NCBI GenBank assembly: GCA_900316955.1
Contig: ONEX01000012.1
Location: 1-64,000, forward strand
Reading direction: 5' to 3'
Length of the DNA: 64,000 nt
DNA from: an uncultured Bacteroidales bacterium
GTDB lineage: Bacteria > Bacteroidota > Bacteroidia > Bacteroidales > UBA932
This document shows positions 25,852-36,600 of the stretch, piece after piece. A program made the position numbers and the translations under genes. The notes below the pieces were generated by a model that made no database searches, was not told the origin of the DNA, and saw only the letters and a list, made by a program, of their open reading frames with translations. Positions within the stretch are counted from its first letter, which is position 1, and the number at the start of each line of letters is the position of its first letter.

Positions 25852-27042
25852 ATGGGTTTACTGCACGCGCGGCTTGCCAAGTACGACCTGCCGCAAAAAA
25901 TGATAGAGAAAGGGGTCTACCCCTATTTCCGTGAAATTGAGAGCAAACAGGGCACGGAAGTCGAGATGGAGGGCCACAAGGTCCTGATGTTCGGTTCCAA
26001 CGCCTACACCGGCCTCACCGGCGACGAACGCGTCATCGAGGCGGGCGTCAAGGCCCTGAGACAATACGGTTCCGGCTGCGCCGGCTCCCGTTTCCTGAAC
26101 GGCACCCTGGACATCCATGTCCAGCTCGAGAAAGAGCTCGCCGCCTTCGTGGGCAAGGACGAAGCCCTGTGCTTCTCCACCGGCTTCACGGTGAACTCCG
26201 GCGTCATCCCGCAGCTCCTCACCCGCGACGACTTCATCATCTGCGACGACCGCGACCACGCCTCCATCGTGGACGGACGCCGCCTGTCCTTCGCCAAGGC
26301 GCTGCACTACAAGCACAACGACATGAAGGACCTGGAGCGCTGCCTCCGCCGCTGCCCCAAGAACTCCGTGAAGCTCATCGTCGTGGACGGCGTCTTCTCG
26401 ATGGAAGGCGACCTGTGCAAGCTCCCCGAGATCGTCGAGTTCAAGCACAAGTACGACAACGTCGTCATCATGGTGGACGAGGCCCACGGCCTCGGCGTCT
26501 TCGGCCGCCAGGGCCGCGGCGTCTGCGACCACTTCAACCTGACGAAGGACATCGACATCATCATGGGGACCTTCTCCAAGTCCCTTGCCTCCATCGGCGG
26601 TTTCGTCGCGGCGGACAAGATCATCATCAACTGGCTCCGGCACACCGCCCGTACCTACATCTTCAGCGCCTCCGCCACCCCGGCCGCCACGGCCAGCGCC
26701 CTGGAGGCCCTGCACATCCTCCAGAAAGAGCCCGAGCGCATCAAGGCCCTCTGGGACGTCACGAACTACGCGCTGATGAAGTTCCGCGCCGCCGGCTTCG
26801 AGATCGGCGACACCGAGAGCCCGATCATCCCGCTGTACGTCCGCGACCTGGAAAAGACCTTCATGGTCACCAAGATGGCCTTCGACGAAGGCGTGTTCAT
26901 CAACGCCGTCATCCCGCCGGCCTGCGCCCCGCAGGACACCCTCGTCCGCTTCGCGCTGATGGCCACCCACACCAAGGAGCAGGTGGACCGCGCCGTCACC
27001 GCCCTCACCAAGGTATTCAAGTCCCTCGATATTATCAAGTAA
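25852..27042 (+). CDS. spt: Serine palmitoyltransferase (sphingolipid synthesis)
   Basis: A 396-aa PLP enzyme of the alpha-oxoamine synthase family. The catalytic residues are visible: H136 in DDRDHASIVDG stacks on PLP, D209 and H212 in MVDEAHGLG, and the PLP lysine K243 in GTFSKSLASIGGF. It is much closer to Bacteroides serine palmitoyltransferases than to KBL or BioF (GSGCAGSRFLNGT, RYGVY-type start EKGVYPYFREIES). It condenses L-serine with an acyl-CoA or ACP thioester to 3-ketosphinganine, the first step of bacterial sphingolipid synthesis. BioF or KBL cannot be excluded without an alignment. It is 4 bases upstream of yicC. Confidence 0.88.
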   Translation: MGLLHARLAKYDLPQKMIEKGVYPYFREIESKQGTEVEMEGHKVLMFGSNAYTGLTGDERVIEAGVKALRQYGSGCAGSRFLNGTLDIHVQLEKELAAFVGKDEALCFSTGFTVNSGVIPQLLTRDDFIICDDRDHASIVDGRRLSFAKALHYKHNDMKDLERCLRRCPKNSVKLIVVDGVFSMEGDLCKLPEIVEFKHKYDNVVIMVDEAHGLGVFGRQGRGVCDHFNLTKDIDIIMGTFSKSLASIGGFVAADKIIINWLRHTARTYIFSASATPAATASALEALHILQKEPERIKALWDVTNYALMKFRAAGFEIGDTESPIIPLYVRDLEKTFMVTKMAFDEGVFINAVIPPACAPQDTLVRFALMATHTKEQVDRAVTALTKVFKSLDIIK

Positions 27043-27046
27043 GTCG

Positions 27047-27937
27047 ATGATCCAGTCGATGACCGGCTACGGCAAGGCCGAAGCCCAGCTGAAAGGTGGA
27101 AAGCTCACCGTCGAAATCCGCACGCTCAACAGCAAGAGCGCGGATATCAATATCAAGACCTCCATCCTCCCGAAGGAGCAGGACATCCCCGTGCGGAAGA
27201 AGCTTGCCGAGCGCCTGCAGCGCGGCACCATCGACTTCTTCCTCACCTATGAGACCGGCGCCGCCGACGCCGCCCGTCCCATCAACGCCGAGGCGCTGAA
27301 GGCCTACTACAACCAGGTCATGCTCCTCCGCCGCGAACTTCCGGGCTTCACCGCCCCCGGCGACGAGGCCAACAGCGAACTTCTCGCCGCCCTCCTCCGC
27401 CTGCCCGACGTGGTGGACACGAAGAAGGCCGACGCCATCGGCGAAGAGGACTGGCCGGCCGTGGAAGCGGCCATCGACGAGGCCCTGGACCATCTCCAGG
27501 CCTTCCGCAGCCAGGAAGGCGTCGCCCTGTACAAGGACGTCACCGGCCGCGTGCAGACCATCCTCGGCCTCTATGACGAGGTGGAGAAGCTGGAAGGCGA
27601 ACGCATCGAAGGCGTGAAGGCCCGCCTCCTCAAGAACCTCGAGGAACTCTCGCAGAAGCCCGATCCCGCCCGTTTCGAGCAGGAACTCATCTTCTACCTG
27701 GAGAAGTACGACATCAACGAGGAAAAGGTCCGCCTGCGCCAGCACTGCCGCTATTTCATGGAAACCATCGACGGCGAGCCCTACCCCGGCAAGAAGCTCG
27801 GCTTCATCATCCAGGAGATGGGCCGCGAGATCAACACCACCGGTTCCAAGGCAAATCACGCCGGCATCCAGCGGCTGGTCGTCCGGATGAAGGACGAGCT
27901 GGAGAAGATCCGGGAACAGTCGATGAACATCCTGTAG
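27047..27937 (+). CDS. yicC: YicC-family endoribonuclease
   Basis: A 296-aa cytoplasmic protein with the family start MIQSMTGYGKAEAQ, the middle segment DINEEKVRLRQHCRYFMETI and the family end KKLGFIIQEMGREINTTGSK followed by IQRLVVRMKDELEKIREQ. YicC proteins are metal-dependent RNases that help decay of small RNAs and mRNAs. In many genomes gmk follows; here there is none. It is probably co-transcribed with the serine palmitoyltransferase gene. A dispersed repeat begins at its stop codon and a terminator follows. Confidence 0.95.
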   Translation: MIQSMTGYGKAEAQLKGGKLTVEIRTLNSKSADINIKTSILPKEQDIPVRKKLAERLQRGTIDFFLTYETGAADAARPINAEALKAYYNQVMLLRRELPGFTAPGDEANSELLAALLRLPDVVDTKKADAIGEEDWPAVEAAIDEALDHLQAFRSQEGVALYKDVTGRVQTILGLYDEVEKLEGERIEGVKARLLKNLEELSQKPDPARFEQELIFYLEKYDINEEKVRLRQHCRYFMETIDGEPYPGKKLGFIIQEMGREINTTGSKANHAGIQRLVVRMKDELEKIREQSMNIL

Positions 27938-27962
27938 ATTCTTCGCTGCGCTCAGAATGACA
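27937..27962. repeat. Short dispersed repeat, copy 2
   Basis: GATTCTTCGCTGCGCTCAGA continuing ATGACA; matches copy 1 at 14288-14314 except for one missing T and one substitution. It overlaps the last base of the yicC stop. Confidence 0.75.
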
Positions 27963-27965
27963 AAA

Positions 27966-27991
27966 GAGGCCGTCCCTTGCGGGGCGGCCTC
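27966..27991. terminator. Bidirectional terminator between yicC and BACON gene
   Basis: GAGGCCGTCCC (27966-27976) pairs with GGGGCGGCCTC (27981-27991) around TTGC, with one G-U pair. An A run lies on the left and TTCGTTT on the right, so it may end transcripts from both converging units. Confidence 0.8.
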
Positions 27992-28013
27992 GATTCGTTT
28001 CAGAAAGAAGGAG

Positions 28014-29552
28014 CTACTCGATGCGGGTCATCTCGAACGGGAGCGGGATGACGCCGGAAGAGGCGCTCAGCGTATAGGTGCTTCCGGTGCCGGCCAGCAG
28101 GTATAGACGGAACGCGGCATAGTCGTAATCCACGCCGCCTGTCGTGCGGATGCCCGGCTTGATGGTGGCGGTGGAGAAATCCTCCGACATGGTCGCCGAG
28201 AAGATCTCATACCCCACGGAAGAGACACGCGTGTAGGAAGTTCCGTTCTTCGTGTAAAGGCCCTGCGGCATCATGTTGCTGTCTCCGTAGCTGGCGCTGT
28301 ACGGGAAGGTCGGGCCGTGCTGCGAGAGGAACTTGATGGAGCCGTCCTCCTCATTGTACGTGAACTTGAACACGGCGGCATCGTACTGGACGACGACGGC
28401 GGTCGTGATGCTGTTGATGCCATGGACGGTCAGCGTCTTCTCCAGGTTGTCCTCGTCGATGGTGATCGTCCAGGTTTCCGGCTGCACCCAGGTGACGCCG
28501 GAATAAGGCACTTCGCGCCCGGTGATCTTCCACTTGCCAGCCCACCGGTAATAGGTAGGCATCTTGTCCGCGACAGCCACTTCCGCCCACTGGTACAGGC
28601 CCGTGACATAGCCGGTCGCATCGAAGCCCACCAGGAGCACATAGACCTTGGCGGGAAGGTCTTCGGAGATGATTCCGGAATCACCCGAGAGGAGCCCTTC
28701 CTCGAACGAGGAGATGACCCCGTCCGCCACATCCTTGTCGATCTTGTTCTTGGCCTCCACGGCGAAGACATCGAAGATATAATCCTCGACACTTCCCGTG
28801 ATGCTGCTCTTCGGGACAACCGTGAGAACGTACTTCTCGCCGGCGATGGCGGCATCCGCCGTCGCCGTCACGTTGTTCCGTTGGTGAGGATAGACGAAGG
28901 TGCCTTCCTCGACAGCGAGCGTCCAGCGGGTCTCACGCTTGACGGGCGGATACTGGAGCACGTTGATGCTCCCGTTGTGGGAGCCGGCTTCGAAGCTGAG
29001 GAGACCGGTCCGGACGGCCGGATTCGGATTCTGACCGATCTTGATCCGGAGGACCGTTCCCAGTTCCTTGTCCTGCGAGACGGAGGTCTCGATCCAGTCC
29101 TTGTCCGCGGAGACTTTGACGTCCATGTTGGTCTTGATGGGATACGTGAGTTCGGTCCCCTCGAACGGGGCCGTGATGTCCGTCAGGTCGAGACCGGCCA
29201 GGACTTCGCCCATCTGCTGGACGGTGAGCGTCAGGGACTCGTCACCGGAGCGGAGGGTCACCCGCGCATACCGTGATTCGATGGAGAGATTCCTGGTCAC
29301 CGACACCTGCACTTTCTTTTCGGACTCGTTGACCGTCGCCGTGCACCAGTCCTTGTCGGCCTGGACGCTGACGGAATTCACGGCGTCATACTTGATGACG
29401 CCTGCGCCGACACCGTCCGGAGAGAAAAGCAGGTCGGAGTCGACGACCTTGAGCGTCTTGGCGGCATTGATTTCCTGCCCTTCCCCGTTGTCACAGGAGA
29501 AGAAGGCGAAGACGGCCGCGACAGATAACAGAATATGGATAACTCTTTTCAT
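28014..29552 (-). CDS. BACON-domain lipoprotein
   Basis: A 512-aa outer-membrane lipoprotein; the signal peptide ends in a lipobox (VFAFFSCDNGEGQ, Cys ~20). Two Ig-like BACON modules follow: VSVQADKDWCTATVNESEKK with SLTLTVQQMG, and VKVSADKDWIETSVSQDKE with GSINVLQYPP. BACON repeats bind carbohydrate or mucin-like ligands. The C-terminal half is beta-rich with a segment close to lipocalin-like or DUF folds (YYRWAGKWKITGREVPYSG). It is the last gene of the SusC/SusD operon, 6 bases from the DUF4302 gene, and probably a surface-exposed binding protein. The ligand is unknown. Confidence 0.85.
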   Translation of the reverse strand: MKRVIHILLSVAAVFAFFSCDNGEGQEINAAKTLKVVDSDLLFSPDGVGAGVIKYDAVNSVSVQADKDWCTATVNESEKKVQVSVTRNLSIESRYARVTLRSGDESLTLTVQQMGEVLAGLDLTDITAPFEGTELTYPIKTNMDVKVSADKDWIETSVSQDKELGTVLRIKIGQNPNPAVRTGLLSFEAGSHNGSINVLQYPPVKRETRWTLAVEEGTFVYPHQRNNVTATADAAIAGEKYVLTVVPKSSITGSVEDYIFDVFAVEAKNKIDKDVADGVISSFEEGLLSGDSGIISEDLPAKVYVLLVGFDATGYVTGLYQWAEVAVADKMPTYYRWAGKWKITGREVPYSGVTWVQPETWTITIDEDNLEKTLTVHGINSITTAVVVQYDAAVFKFTYNEEDGSIKFLSQHGPTFPYSASYGDSNMMPQGLYTKNGTSYTRVSSVGYEIFSATMSEDFSTATIKPGIRTTGGVDYDYAAFRLYLLAGTGSTYTLSASSGVIPLPFEMTRIE

Positions 29553-29558
29553 GGCGCT

Positions 29559-31115
29559 TTACTTTTTCTCGATGGAATAGACATAAGGGAGAATATACGA
29601 GCCTTTCCCCTCGCCGGTCTGGAAGCCGTATCCGCTTTCCGGATTCAGCTGGTAATAATCCACGGACGTGTTCGTCGCGCTGGAGAAGCAATGCAGGTAC
29701 CAGGAATTGGCGGCACGCGTCTGGCTGGAAGAAGTCCAGGTATAGGTGTTCTTGAAGCGGAAGGTCTTGGGGCCGGACTCCTTTCTCCAATCCAGCACGA
29801 ACTGGCCGACGCAGCCCGAGTACACGGTGCCGGACAGATTGTACCGGAAATTGACGCCCGAATTGGTCAGGGGGGCCAATCCGTCGCTATAGTTTTCCGG
29901 GGCATACGGAAGTTCCGCGTTCTTGTTGAAGTAGGAATAGTCCGCATAGCAGAAACGGGGGTACGCCGTCACTTCCTTCATGATCTCGTGCTCCTCGCCT
30001 TGCTCGTCCGTCTCCTTCTTTCCCGTGTGCTGCATCACCTTGGTCGTCAGGCCCAGGCTCTGCATGGGAATCGTCACCAGGCCGGACCATTCGTCATAGC
30101 CGAGGTTCAGGCTCCAGTGCTCGTTCATTCCGCTGAGGACCAGGCCATTGCCGGCCTCGTTGAGGGACAGCTTGAAAGGAATCGTCTTGAACTGGTCGTC
30201 TCCGTCCCACGTCTTGTCATAGGTCATCACGTAGTCGCCGGACAACTGGTCGAGCGGGACATAGGAGAACGGCTTGACAAAACTGATCGGAGCGCCGTCG
30301 ACCGGCTCGATTTTCCGTTCGGCGAGATTCACCTTGAACTCGCGGGCGGTCACGTCGCCGTACTTGACATCCTTGTAGAAACGGATCCGGTCCGGGAGAT
30401 AGACGAAAGCGTGGTCCTCATAGCCGATGGAACCGTCTTCTTCCTCCACTTCGAACTCGAAGATCCGGTAAGGATAGCTGCTGGTATAGGACGTCGCGCC
30501 GTTGTCATAGTATTCGACCAGCATCTTCTCAGAGCCGAAATTCACGCCGAACATGACATCGCCCTGCTGCCGGTAGGCACGGCATTCCTCCAGGTAGGTG
30601 GCGGCGTCCTTCTCGAGCGGATACATCTCATAGATGCCGCTCTTGCGCTTGCCGACCGCCCGGATGTGGTCCTTGTCGTACGATTCGATGACGAGGTCCA
30701 CATCGCCTCCGCGTCCGGTATACAGGGACGAGGAAGAGCCCGGAGTCGCCCAGTAGTGGAAGACCTCGTTAAAGGTGTCGAAAGAAAGCACCGGGCCCGT
30801 ATCGCCGGTGAGGGCAAAGTAGGACGTCGCGGCCTTGTCCCCGTCGCGCTCGCTCCGGAAAGTGACCTGCTTGTCCTTGAAGGTGGCCGTATAGACATAG
30901 CCGGCTGTCGGCGCCCCGCTGTAGATGGGGAAGACATAGATCTTCCAACCGTATTCGGGAGCCTCCAGCACCTTGTTGAAGTCTTCCAGATACGCCTGCA
31001 TGCGTTCCGCCGGGGACTTGTCGAAGATGTCCGCCTGGTCTTTCAGGCAGGAAGACGCGCAGAAAGCCAGGGAGACAAGGCCCAGAATTATCGATAATTT
31101 CTTCATTGTCTTCAT
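29559..31115 (-). CDS. DUF4302-type lipoprotein
   Basis: A 518-aa lipoprotein starting at 31115 (MKTMKKLSIILGLV), with lipobox CASSCLKDQ. The N-terminus PAERMQAYLEDFNKVLEAP followed by GWKIYVFPIYSG is the hallmark of DUF4302 proteins, which nearly always sit in SusCD operons with a putative zinc metallopeptidase, as here. The rest is beta-rich with no catalytic motif that I can see. Function is unknown; a surface accessory of the transporter is likely. An upstream Met frame to 31292 overlaps the peptidase gene and does not look coding. Confidence 0.85.
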   Translation of the reverse strand: MKTMKKLSIILGLVSLAFCASSCLKDQADIFDKSPAERMQAYLEDFNKVLEAPEYGWKIYVFPIYSGAPTAGYVYTATFKDKQVTFRSERDGDKAATSYFALTGDTGPVLSFDTFNEVFHYWATPGSSSSLYTGRGGDVDLVIESYDKDHIRAVGKRKSGIYEMYPLEKDAATYLEECRAYRQQGDVMFGVNFGSEKMLVEYYDNGATSYTSSYPYRIFEFEVEEEDGSIGYEDHAFVYLPDRIRFYKDVKYGDVTAREFKVNLAERKIEPVDGAPISFVKPFSYVPLDQLSGDYVMTYDKTWDGDDQFKTIPFKLSLNEAGNGLVLSGMNEHWSLNLGYDEWSGLVTIPMQSLGLTTKVMQHTGKKETDEQGEEHEIMKEVTAYPRFCYADYSYFNKNAELPYAPENYSDGLAPLTNSGVNFRYNLSGTVYSGCVGQFVLDWRKESGPKTFRFKNTYTWTSSSQTRAANSWYLHCFSSATNTSVDYYQLNPESGYGFQTGEGKGSYILPYVYSIEKK

Positions 31116-31128
31116 AATCTGTCCGGTT

Positions 31129-32022
31129 TTACTTGATATCCAGGGATTCGATGTCCACCTGGCCGGAAGCGAGCTCTTCCTCCCGACGGAGGATGACGCT
31201 GCGGAGTTCGTCCAGGTCGATGCCGAAGCTGTTGTCCATATAGTCCCGGACGATATCCAGCTTGGACTCCAGGAAACTGCGTCCCGAATCACCGGCGGTG
31301 TTGAGCCAGCTTTCCCAGCGCTCGGGAGAATTCGTGATGTACATGGACATCATCTCGGCGAAGTCTTCCCGGTCGGAATGCTGGGAATACTTGGAGATGA
31401 AGCCGCGCCTGAGATAGTCGGAATCCGTGTCGTTCCAGCTGTCGGTCACATAGCTCTCCGGCGTAATCTGGCTGAACTTGACCGGGAAGTCCTTGGTCTG
31501 GTTCAGGATATGGGTGAACTCGTGATGGATCGTCTTCAGGTAATAGTGATTCAGCTGGCCGGGATCCCGGGCGTAGCCGGGCAGATAGTTGATGCCGGCC
31601 AGCTTGATCTTGCGGCCGGATTCCGCCGTACCCAGGATCATCGTACCGTTGTTCTTGTACTCCCACTCGCCCATCAGGAAGAACATCTTCGGGAAATAGC
31701 GGCGTGTGAAGTCGATGCCGGCCACCTCGTCATACGTGTCGATGCACATGAACTTCACGATGTGAGCCATCATGATGGCGGCATTGTAATCCGCAGGGAT
31801 GGAGGTGTAGCTCAAGGTGGACTCGTCCATCTGGTAACGGTACTTGAACTGGATGTTATAAGGATGGACGAAGTACGCGTCCAGCCAGTCATCGAAGGGA
31901 GTGCGATCCTTCTTGTTCACGACGATGATGGAGTTGTCCCGGTCCGGATTGTCCTGCTCACAGGATACCAGGAAAGGAGCGGCAGCCAGCATCGCGGTCA
32001 GGATGTATGCTAATCTTTTCAT
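31129..32022 (-). CDS. Putative zinc-binding metallopeptidase lipoprotein
   Basis: A 297-aa lipoprotein; the ATG at 32022 is preferred over a GTG at 32031. Lipobox APFLVSCEQ gives Cys 21. The HExxH zinc motif is IHHEFTHIL (H167, E168, H171) with a downstream REDFAEMMSMYI whose Glu may be the third ligand, as in the Bacteroidetes-wide putative zinc-binding metallopeptidase family. It is probably on the cell surface or in the periplasm and cuts a protein or glycoprotein substrate. Its place between SusD and DUF4302 suggests the operon imports peptides or deglycosylated protein rather than plain polysaccharide; this is inference. Confidence 0.87.
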   Translation of the reverse strand: MKRLAYILTAMLAAAPFLVSCEQDNPDRDNSIIVVNKKDRTPFDDWLDAYFVHPYNIQFKYRYQMDESTLSYTSIPADYNAAIMMAHIVKFMCIDTYDEVAGIDFTRRYFPKMFFLMGEWEYKNNGTMILGTAESGRKIKLAGINYLPGYARDPGQLNHYYLKTIHHEFTHILNQTKDFPVKFSQITPESYVTDSWNDTDSDYLRRGFISKYSQHSDREDFAEMMSMYITNSPERWESWLNTAGDSGRSFLESKLDIVRDYMDNSFGIDLDELRSVILRREEELASGQVDIESLDIK

Positions 32023-32034
32023 GGGTCTCACGTT

Positions 32035-33633
32035 TTAATTGTTGCGGGGATTGGGTTCGAGACCGGCATCACGGACCTTCTGGGGGATCTGGACAGCCAG
32101 GCGGGGATCGCCGGCCATCATCACGTCGGTCGTATGGTCCGGAAGACCCGCCGTATTCATGTAGCGGCGGTAGATGGTGATGCCGTAGCGCTTGATGTCA
32201 AACCAGCGAAGGCCGAAACCCATGTTCTCCATCCTTCGGAGATTGACCACATACTGGAGCATGCACTCCTTCACGCCACCGTTCTCGCCGATGTCGAAGG
32301 CCGGGTGGAATTCCTTCTTCACGGTTCCGGAATCCCAGGTGGCATAGTTGACACCGTTGTAGAACTTCTGGATGTCCGCGGGCGTGAAGTCCGTCTGGCA
32401 GATCGTGAAGTTGTGGACGAAGAGATTCAGGTCGGCGGCCGCTCCGTCGAAGTCGTTCAGCAGGATCTTCGCCTCGGCCCGGTTGAGCAGGCACTCGTCC
32501 GTGGTGAAAGCCGGATAGATCGAGCGGGAATAGCCGGTGCCGGCGACAGGGTCCGTATACTGGAACAGATAGGGAACCCGGTAGAACATGACGCGGTCGA
32601 AAGAGCCGGAGAAGGTATGCGGCGCATCCTTGCCCAGGAAGGGATGGTCGGTGCTGTTCACCCAGGCGCCGTAAATCTGCTTTGCCTTGATATCTTCCGT
32701 CGTGGCGAGATAAGCGCCGTGGTTGTATCGGGTTTGCGTCGTGTAGTTGAGCCAGAGGGCGTACTGCTGGGAATAAGCCGTCATCAGGAGCAGGTTCGCC
32801 GCGTCCTCGGAACTGACATACCGCTGGGCGCGGAGGTTGGCCGTGCTCGGCATCGTTCCATAGACGTCATAATCGCGGAGCACCGTCTCGGGCGCCGTTC
32901 CCAGGCACTGGTTGGCCGCGGCGATCGCCTTCTCGTACTTCCCGTAGTACAGGTAGAAGCGGGTGGCGAAAGCGTAGGAAGCGGCCCGGTTGAAGTGATA
33001 CTTGGGAACCTTGAGATGGCTGTCCCCCACCATGGTGAGACCCTTCTCCAGGTCGGCCTCGATCTTCTCGTACACCTCGGCGACCGTACCGCGCTGATAC
33101 TCCGGACGGAAAGACTTTTCCGGCTCCGTGATGTAAGGAACGCCCAGGTCCGTCGAGCTGGTCTTCTCGTTGTACTGCATCGAGAAGATGTTCACGAGCA
33201 TGAAATGGGCATAGGCCCGGCAGATGAGCGCCTCGCCGTACGCCTCGATCAGGGCCGTGTTGTCGCCCAGCCCCATCTCGTCCATCGCCTCGATGGCCTG
33301 GTTGGCGTTGGCGATGGCCAGGTAGAAATTGCCCCAGATGTTCTCCGGGCTCTCGTTGTTGCTCTCGGAGACGTCCTTCCAGTTCCAGACTTCGTCGCGG
33401 AAACGGGAGGTCTTCGTATACTGGATGCTGTAGTCGTCGAAATTGTCCGACATCAGCTCGGTGACGCAGGTATAACCCGTCGTGGAATAGGCGGCGCCCA
33501 CCAGAGAAATCGCTTTCTCCGCGGTGTCGACTTCCGTACGGTTGTCCGGGTTCTTGTCCAGGAACTTGTCACAGGCGGCCAGGGACAGGACGGCCAGGGC
33601 GGCAATACCGTAATATATAATGTTCTTTCTCAT
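32035..33633 (-). CDS. susD: SusD/RagB-family nutrient-binding lipoprotein
   Basis: A 532-aa outer-membrane lipoprotein with lipobox LSLAACDKFLDKNPD (Cys ~21). Family marks are NIWGNFYLAIANANQAIE, EALICRAYAHFMLVNIF (TPR-like helix), an internal RVPYLFQYTDP, TDECLLNRAEAKIL and the C-terminal MGFGLRWFDIKRYGI. SusD caps the SusC barrel and captures the ligand. Length is typical. It lies 12 bases after the susC-like gene. Confidence 0.95.
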   Translation of the reverse strand: MRKNIIYYGIAALAVLSLAACDKFLDKNPDNRTEVDTAEKAISLVGAAYSTTGYTCVTELMSDNFDDYSIQYTKTSRFRDEVWNWKDVSESNNESPENIWGNFYLAIANANQAIEAMDEMGLGDNTALIEAYGEALICRAYAHFMLVNIFSMQYNEKTSSTDLGVPYITEPEKSFRPEYQRGTVAEVYEKIEADLEKGLTMVGDSHLKVPKYHFNRAASYAFATRFYLYYGKYEKAIAAANQCLGTAPETVLRDYDVYGTMPSTANLRAQRYVSSEDAANLLLMTAYSQQYALWLNYTTQTRYNHGAYLATTEDIKAKQIYGAWVNSTDHPFLGKDAPHTFSGSFDRVMFYRVPYLFQYTDPVAGTGYSRSIYPAFTTDECLLNRAEAKILLNDFDGAAADLNLFVHNFTICQTDFTPADIQKFYNGVNYATWDSGTVKKEFHPAFDIGENGGVKECMLQYVVNLRRMENMGFGLRWFDIKRYGITIYRRYMNTAGLPDHTTDVMMAGDPRLAVQIPQKVRDAGLEPNPRNN

Positions 33634-33645
33634 AGCTTCAATCTT

Positions 33646-36600
33646 TTAAATGCCGATCTTGAGGGTCATGGTGAACTGCTTCGCCATCGGGACGGCCACA
33701 CCGCCCGTGTTGAAGAACTCAGGATCCTGTCCGTTCAGCTTCTTGTCGGCATACAGGAGGAAGAGGTTCGTGGCCTGGAGCTTCACGGAGAGCGTGTTCA
33801 GTCCGATCGACTTGGCCGCCTTGGCCGGAAGGTCGTAGGAGAGCGAGACTTCCTTCAGGCGGATGAAGTCGCCGCTGGCGATGCGCTCCGTCGAGTAGTT
33901 GTACGCGTTGTACGCGTAACTCAGGTTAGAATTGTTGTAGTTCTGGATCCGGGAGGCGATGACCGGGATGGTCGTCTTGTCCTCGTCGCCGGGAACCACC
34001 CAGCGGTTGCGGAATTCCTTCGGAGTGGAGACCAAGTCGTCATACCGGCTCTTGAACACGGGATCCAGACGGACCACGTTGCCGAAGGAGCCCGTGATGA
34101 ACACGTTCAGGCGGAAGCCGCCCATCTGGAACGTATTGCCCAGGGAGCCGACGTCGGTCGGGTCGGACGTGCCGGAGAACTCAAGGAAATTCAACTTCTC
34201 GGGATCGGATTCCTGGAAGTAGATGCCGGTCACGGAGATGTTTCCATCCTGGTCCAGGAAGGTAGGCATACCGACCTTGTTCAGGCCCTTGAACGGGATC
34301 GAGAAGATACTGTGGTTCGGATAGCCCTGGCGGGCGAAACCGGTACCGGAGACCAGGTTGATCAGGCGACGGGTCGAGAGGAGCTCGGTCACGATGTTGT
34401 GCGAATGCGAATAGATGACATTCGTCGTCCAGCTGAAGGAGCGGGTCTTGACATTGGTCGTGGTGAGGGAGAGCTCGAAACCGTCGGACTTCATCGTGGC
34501 GATGTTACCGTACTTGGTCACGAAACCGCCCACGCCCTGGGTGACGGCCGGTCCGATCAGGTCGAAGTTGTTACGCTTGTACCAGTCGCCGACGAAGTTG
34601 ATGCGGTTGTTCAGGAAGCCCAGTTCCAGGCCCACGTTGAACTCGTGCTTCTTCTCATAGGTCAGCTCCGGGTTAGCCAGGTCATCGACAAAGAGAATCG
34701 TCTCCCGGTCGTCCGCGACGGGCTTCCAACGGGTGGTGGAGGCGATCACCGGGAGGGAATTGTCCACGGCGCCGCGCTCGGCGGTCAGGGAGTAGGAGAG
34801 CTTGATGGCCGCGTGGGAGAGGACCGGCTGGACGCTGCGCATCCACGGTTCGTCGATGATGTTCCATCGGCCGGACACGTTCCAGGTAGGAAGCCAGCGG
34901 GCCTGACGGCTCTTGCCGAGCTGGTTGGAACCCTCGTAGCGGATGGTTCCGTTCAGGCTGTAACGCCCCTTGTAGGAATAGGTTCCCGTGCCGAAGAAGG
35001 CGGCGCGGCGGTCGAAGGTGTTGGACATCGTGAAATAGTTCGTGCCCTCTTCGGCGCCCTTCTTGAAGACGCGCCAGTCGTAGTTGGACTTCTCGCCCAT
35101 GGAATACTGCATGCCCCAGCCGCGGAACCAGATCGCGTGACGGTCGATGGAGTTGGTTTCCATACCGCCGTACAGGTTCACGGTGTGGTCCGTGAAGAAG
35201 GTGTCATTGTAAGAGGCGGCCAGTCGCATGTCCCAGCCGAACATCTTGTTGTCCGTCCGCTGGAAGATACCGCCGTAAGGGAGCACGGTGACCGGAAGCG
35301 CGTACGGATCGTCGGGATCGGTGTACAGGTAGGAGTTGGAATCCCGGATCGTGGTCGTCTCCATGGAACGGTAGGCCTGCGCCTGGTTGGAATCGTCCAG
35401 GATGTAGTGCTCGCGCGTGGAAGCGGAGTACTTGACCGCGCCGAGGGCGGACAGCTCCAGCTTCTGGAACAGCTTCCATTTCAGCTCGCCCTGGAAACGG
35501 AGGTTCGTCACATCCAAGTCCATGTAGTTGTTCTCGAGCTCGTGGATGATGTTGAACGGAGCGTAGTTGCGGGTGTAGAACTCGTTCGGATCCAGGGCGC
35601 GGGACGTATTCAGCGCGTAGGAATACGGGTTGATGTCGAAGTCGCGCTTGACGGCGCCGCGGACGACATCGACGCTGGAACCGAGGGTGCCCGGAGCCTT
35701 CTGCGTACGATAGGACGCGTTCGTGATGACGTTCAGCGAGAGGTTCTTCAGGATCCGGAACGTGCTGTTGATGTTGCCGGTGTAACGCTGGACGGAGCTC
35801 TGGAGCGTCCAGCCCGGGTCATCCATGATGGACAGGGAGGCGTAGTAGTTTCCCTTGTCGGTACCGCCGGACATCGAGACGGAATGGTTGTGCTGGATGT
35901 TGTAGGTGAACAGGCGGTCGAACCAGTTGGTGTTGCGCATTTCGGCGGCACGCAGGTAGGCGGCCCGGGCCTCGTCCGTATTCTCCAGGCCGAACTGGCC
36001 CGACGTCTTGTCGTACAGGGTGATCAGTTCGTACATCTTGCCATAGATACCGCTCTCGGAATCGTTGGCCGTCGTCGCATAGTTCAGATAGCCCTTCTGT
36101 TCCAGTTCCTGGTAAACGGCCATCTGGTCCTGGGAATTCATGATGTTGAAGGTCGCGTAATTCGGCTTCAGGCGCATCGTGTATTCACCCGTATAGGAGA
36201 TCCGGCTGCTGCCGGTCTTACCCTTCTTCGTGGTGACGACGATAACGCCGGCCATGGCGCGGGCGCCGTAGATGGAGGTCGCGGAGCCGTCCTTCAGGAT
36301 GTCGAAACTCTCGATATCGTCGGAGTTCAGACCGGCGATGGCCGAGGAGATCAGGGTGTTGGCATCACCGGAGGACAGGGATTCCGCATCCACTTCCACG
36401 ACGTCTTCCATGATCACGCCATCGACGACCCACAGCGGCTTGGAGGAGCCGTAGATGGAGGTCGCGCCGCGGACGCGGATCTTCGGAGCCGTACCGAAAG
36501 TACCGGAGACGTTCTGCACGGAGACACCGGCGACACGTCCTTCCAGCGAGCGGGAAACGTCGGCCACACCGGCCAGCGTCGTTTCCTCCGCGTCCAGCTT

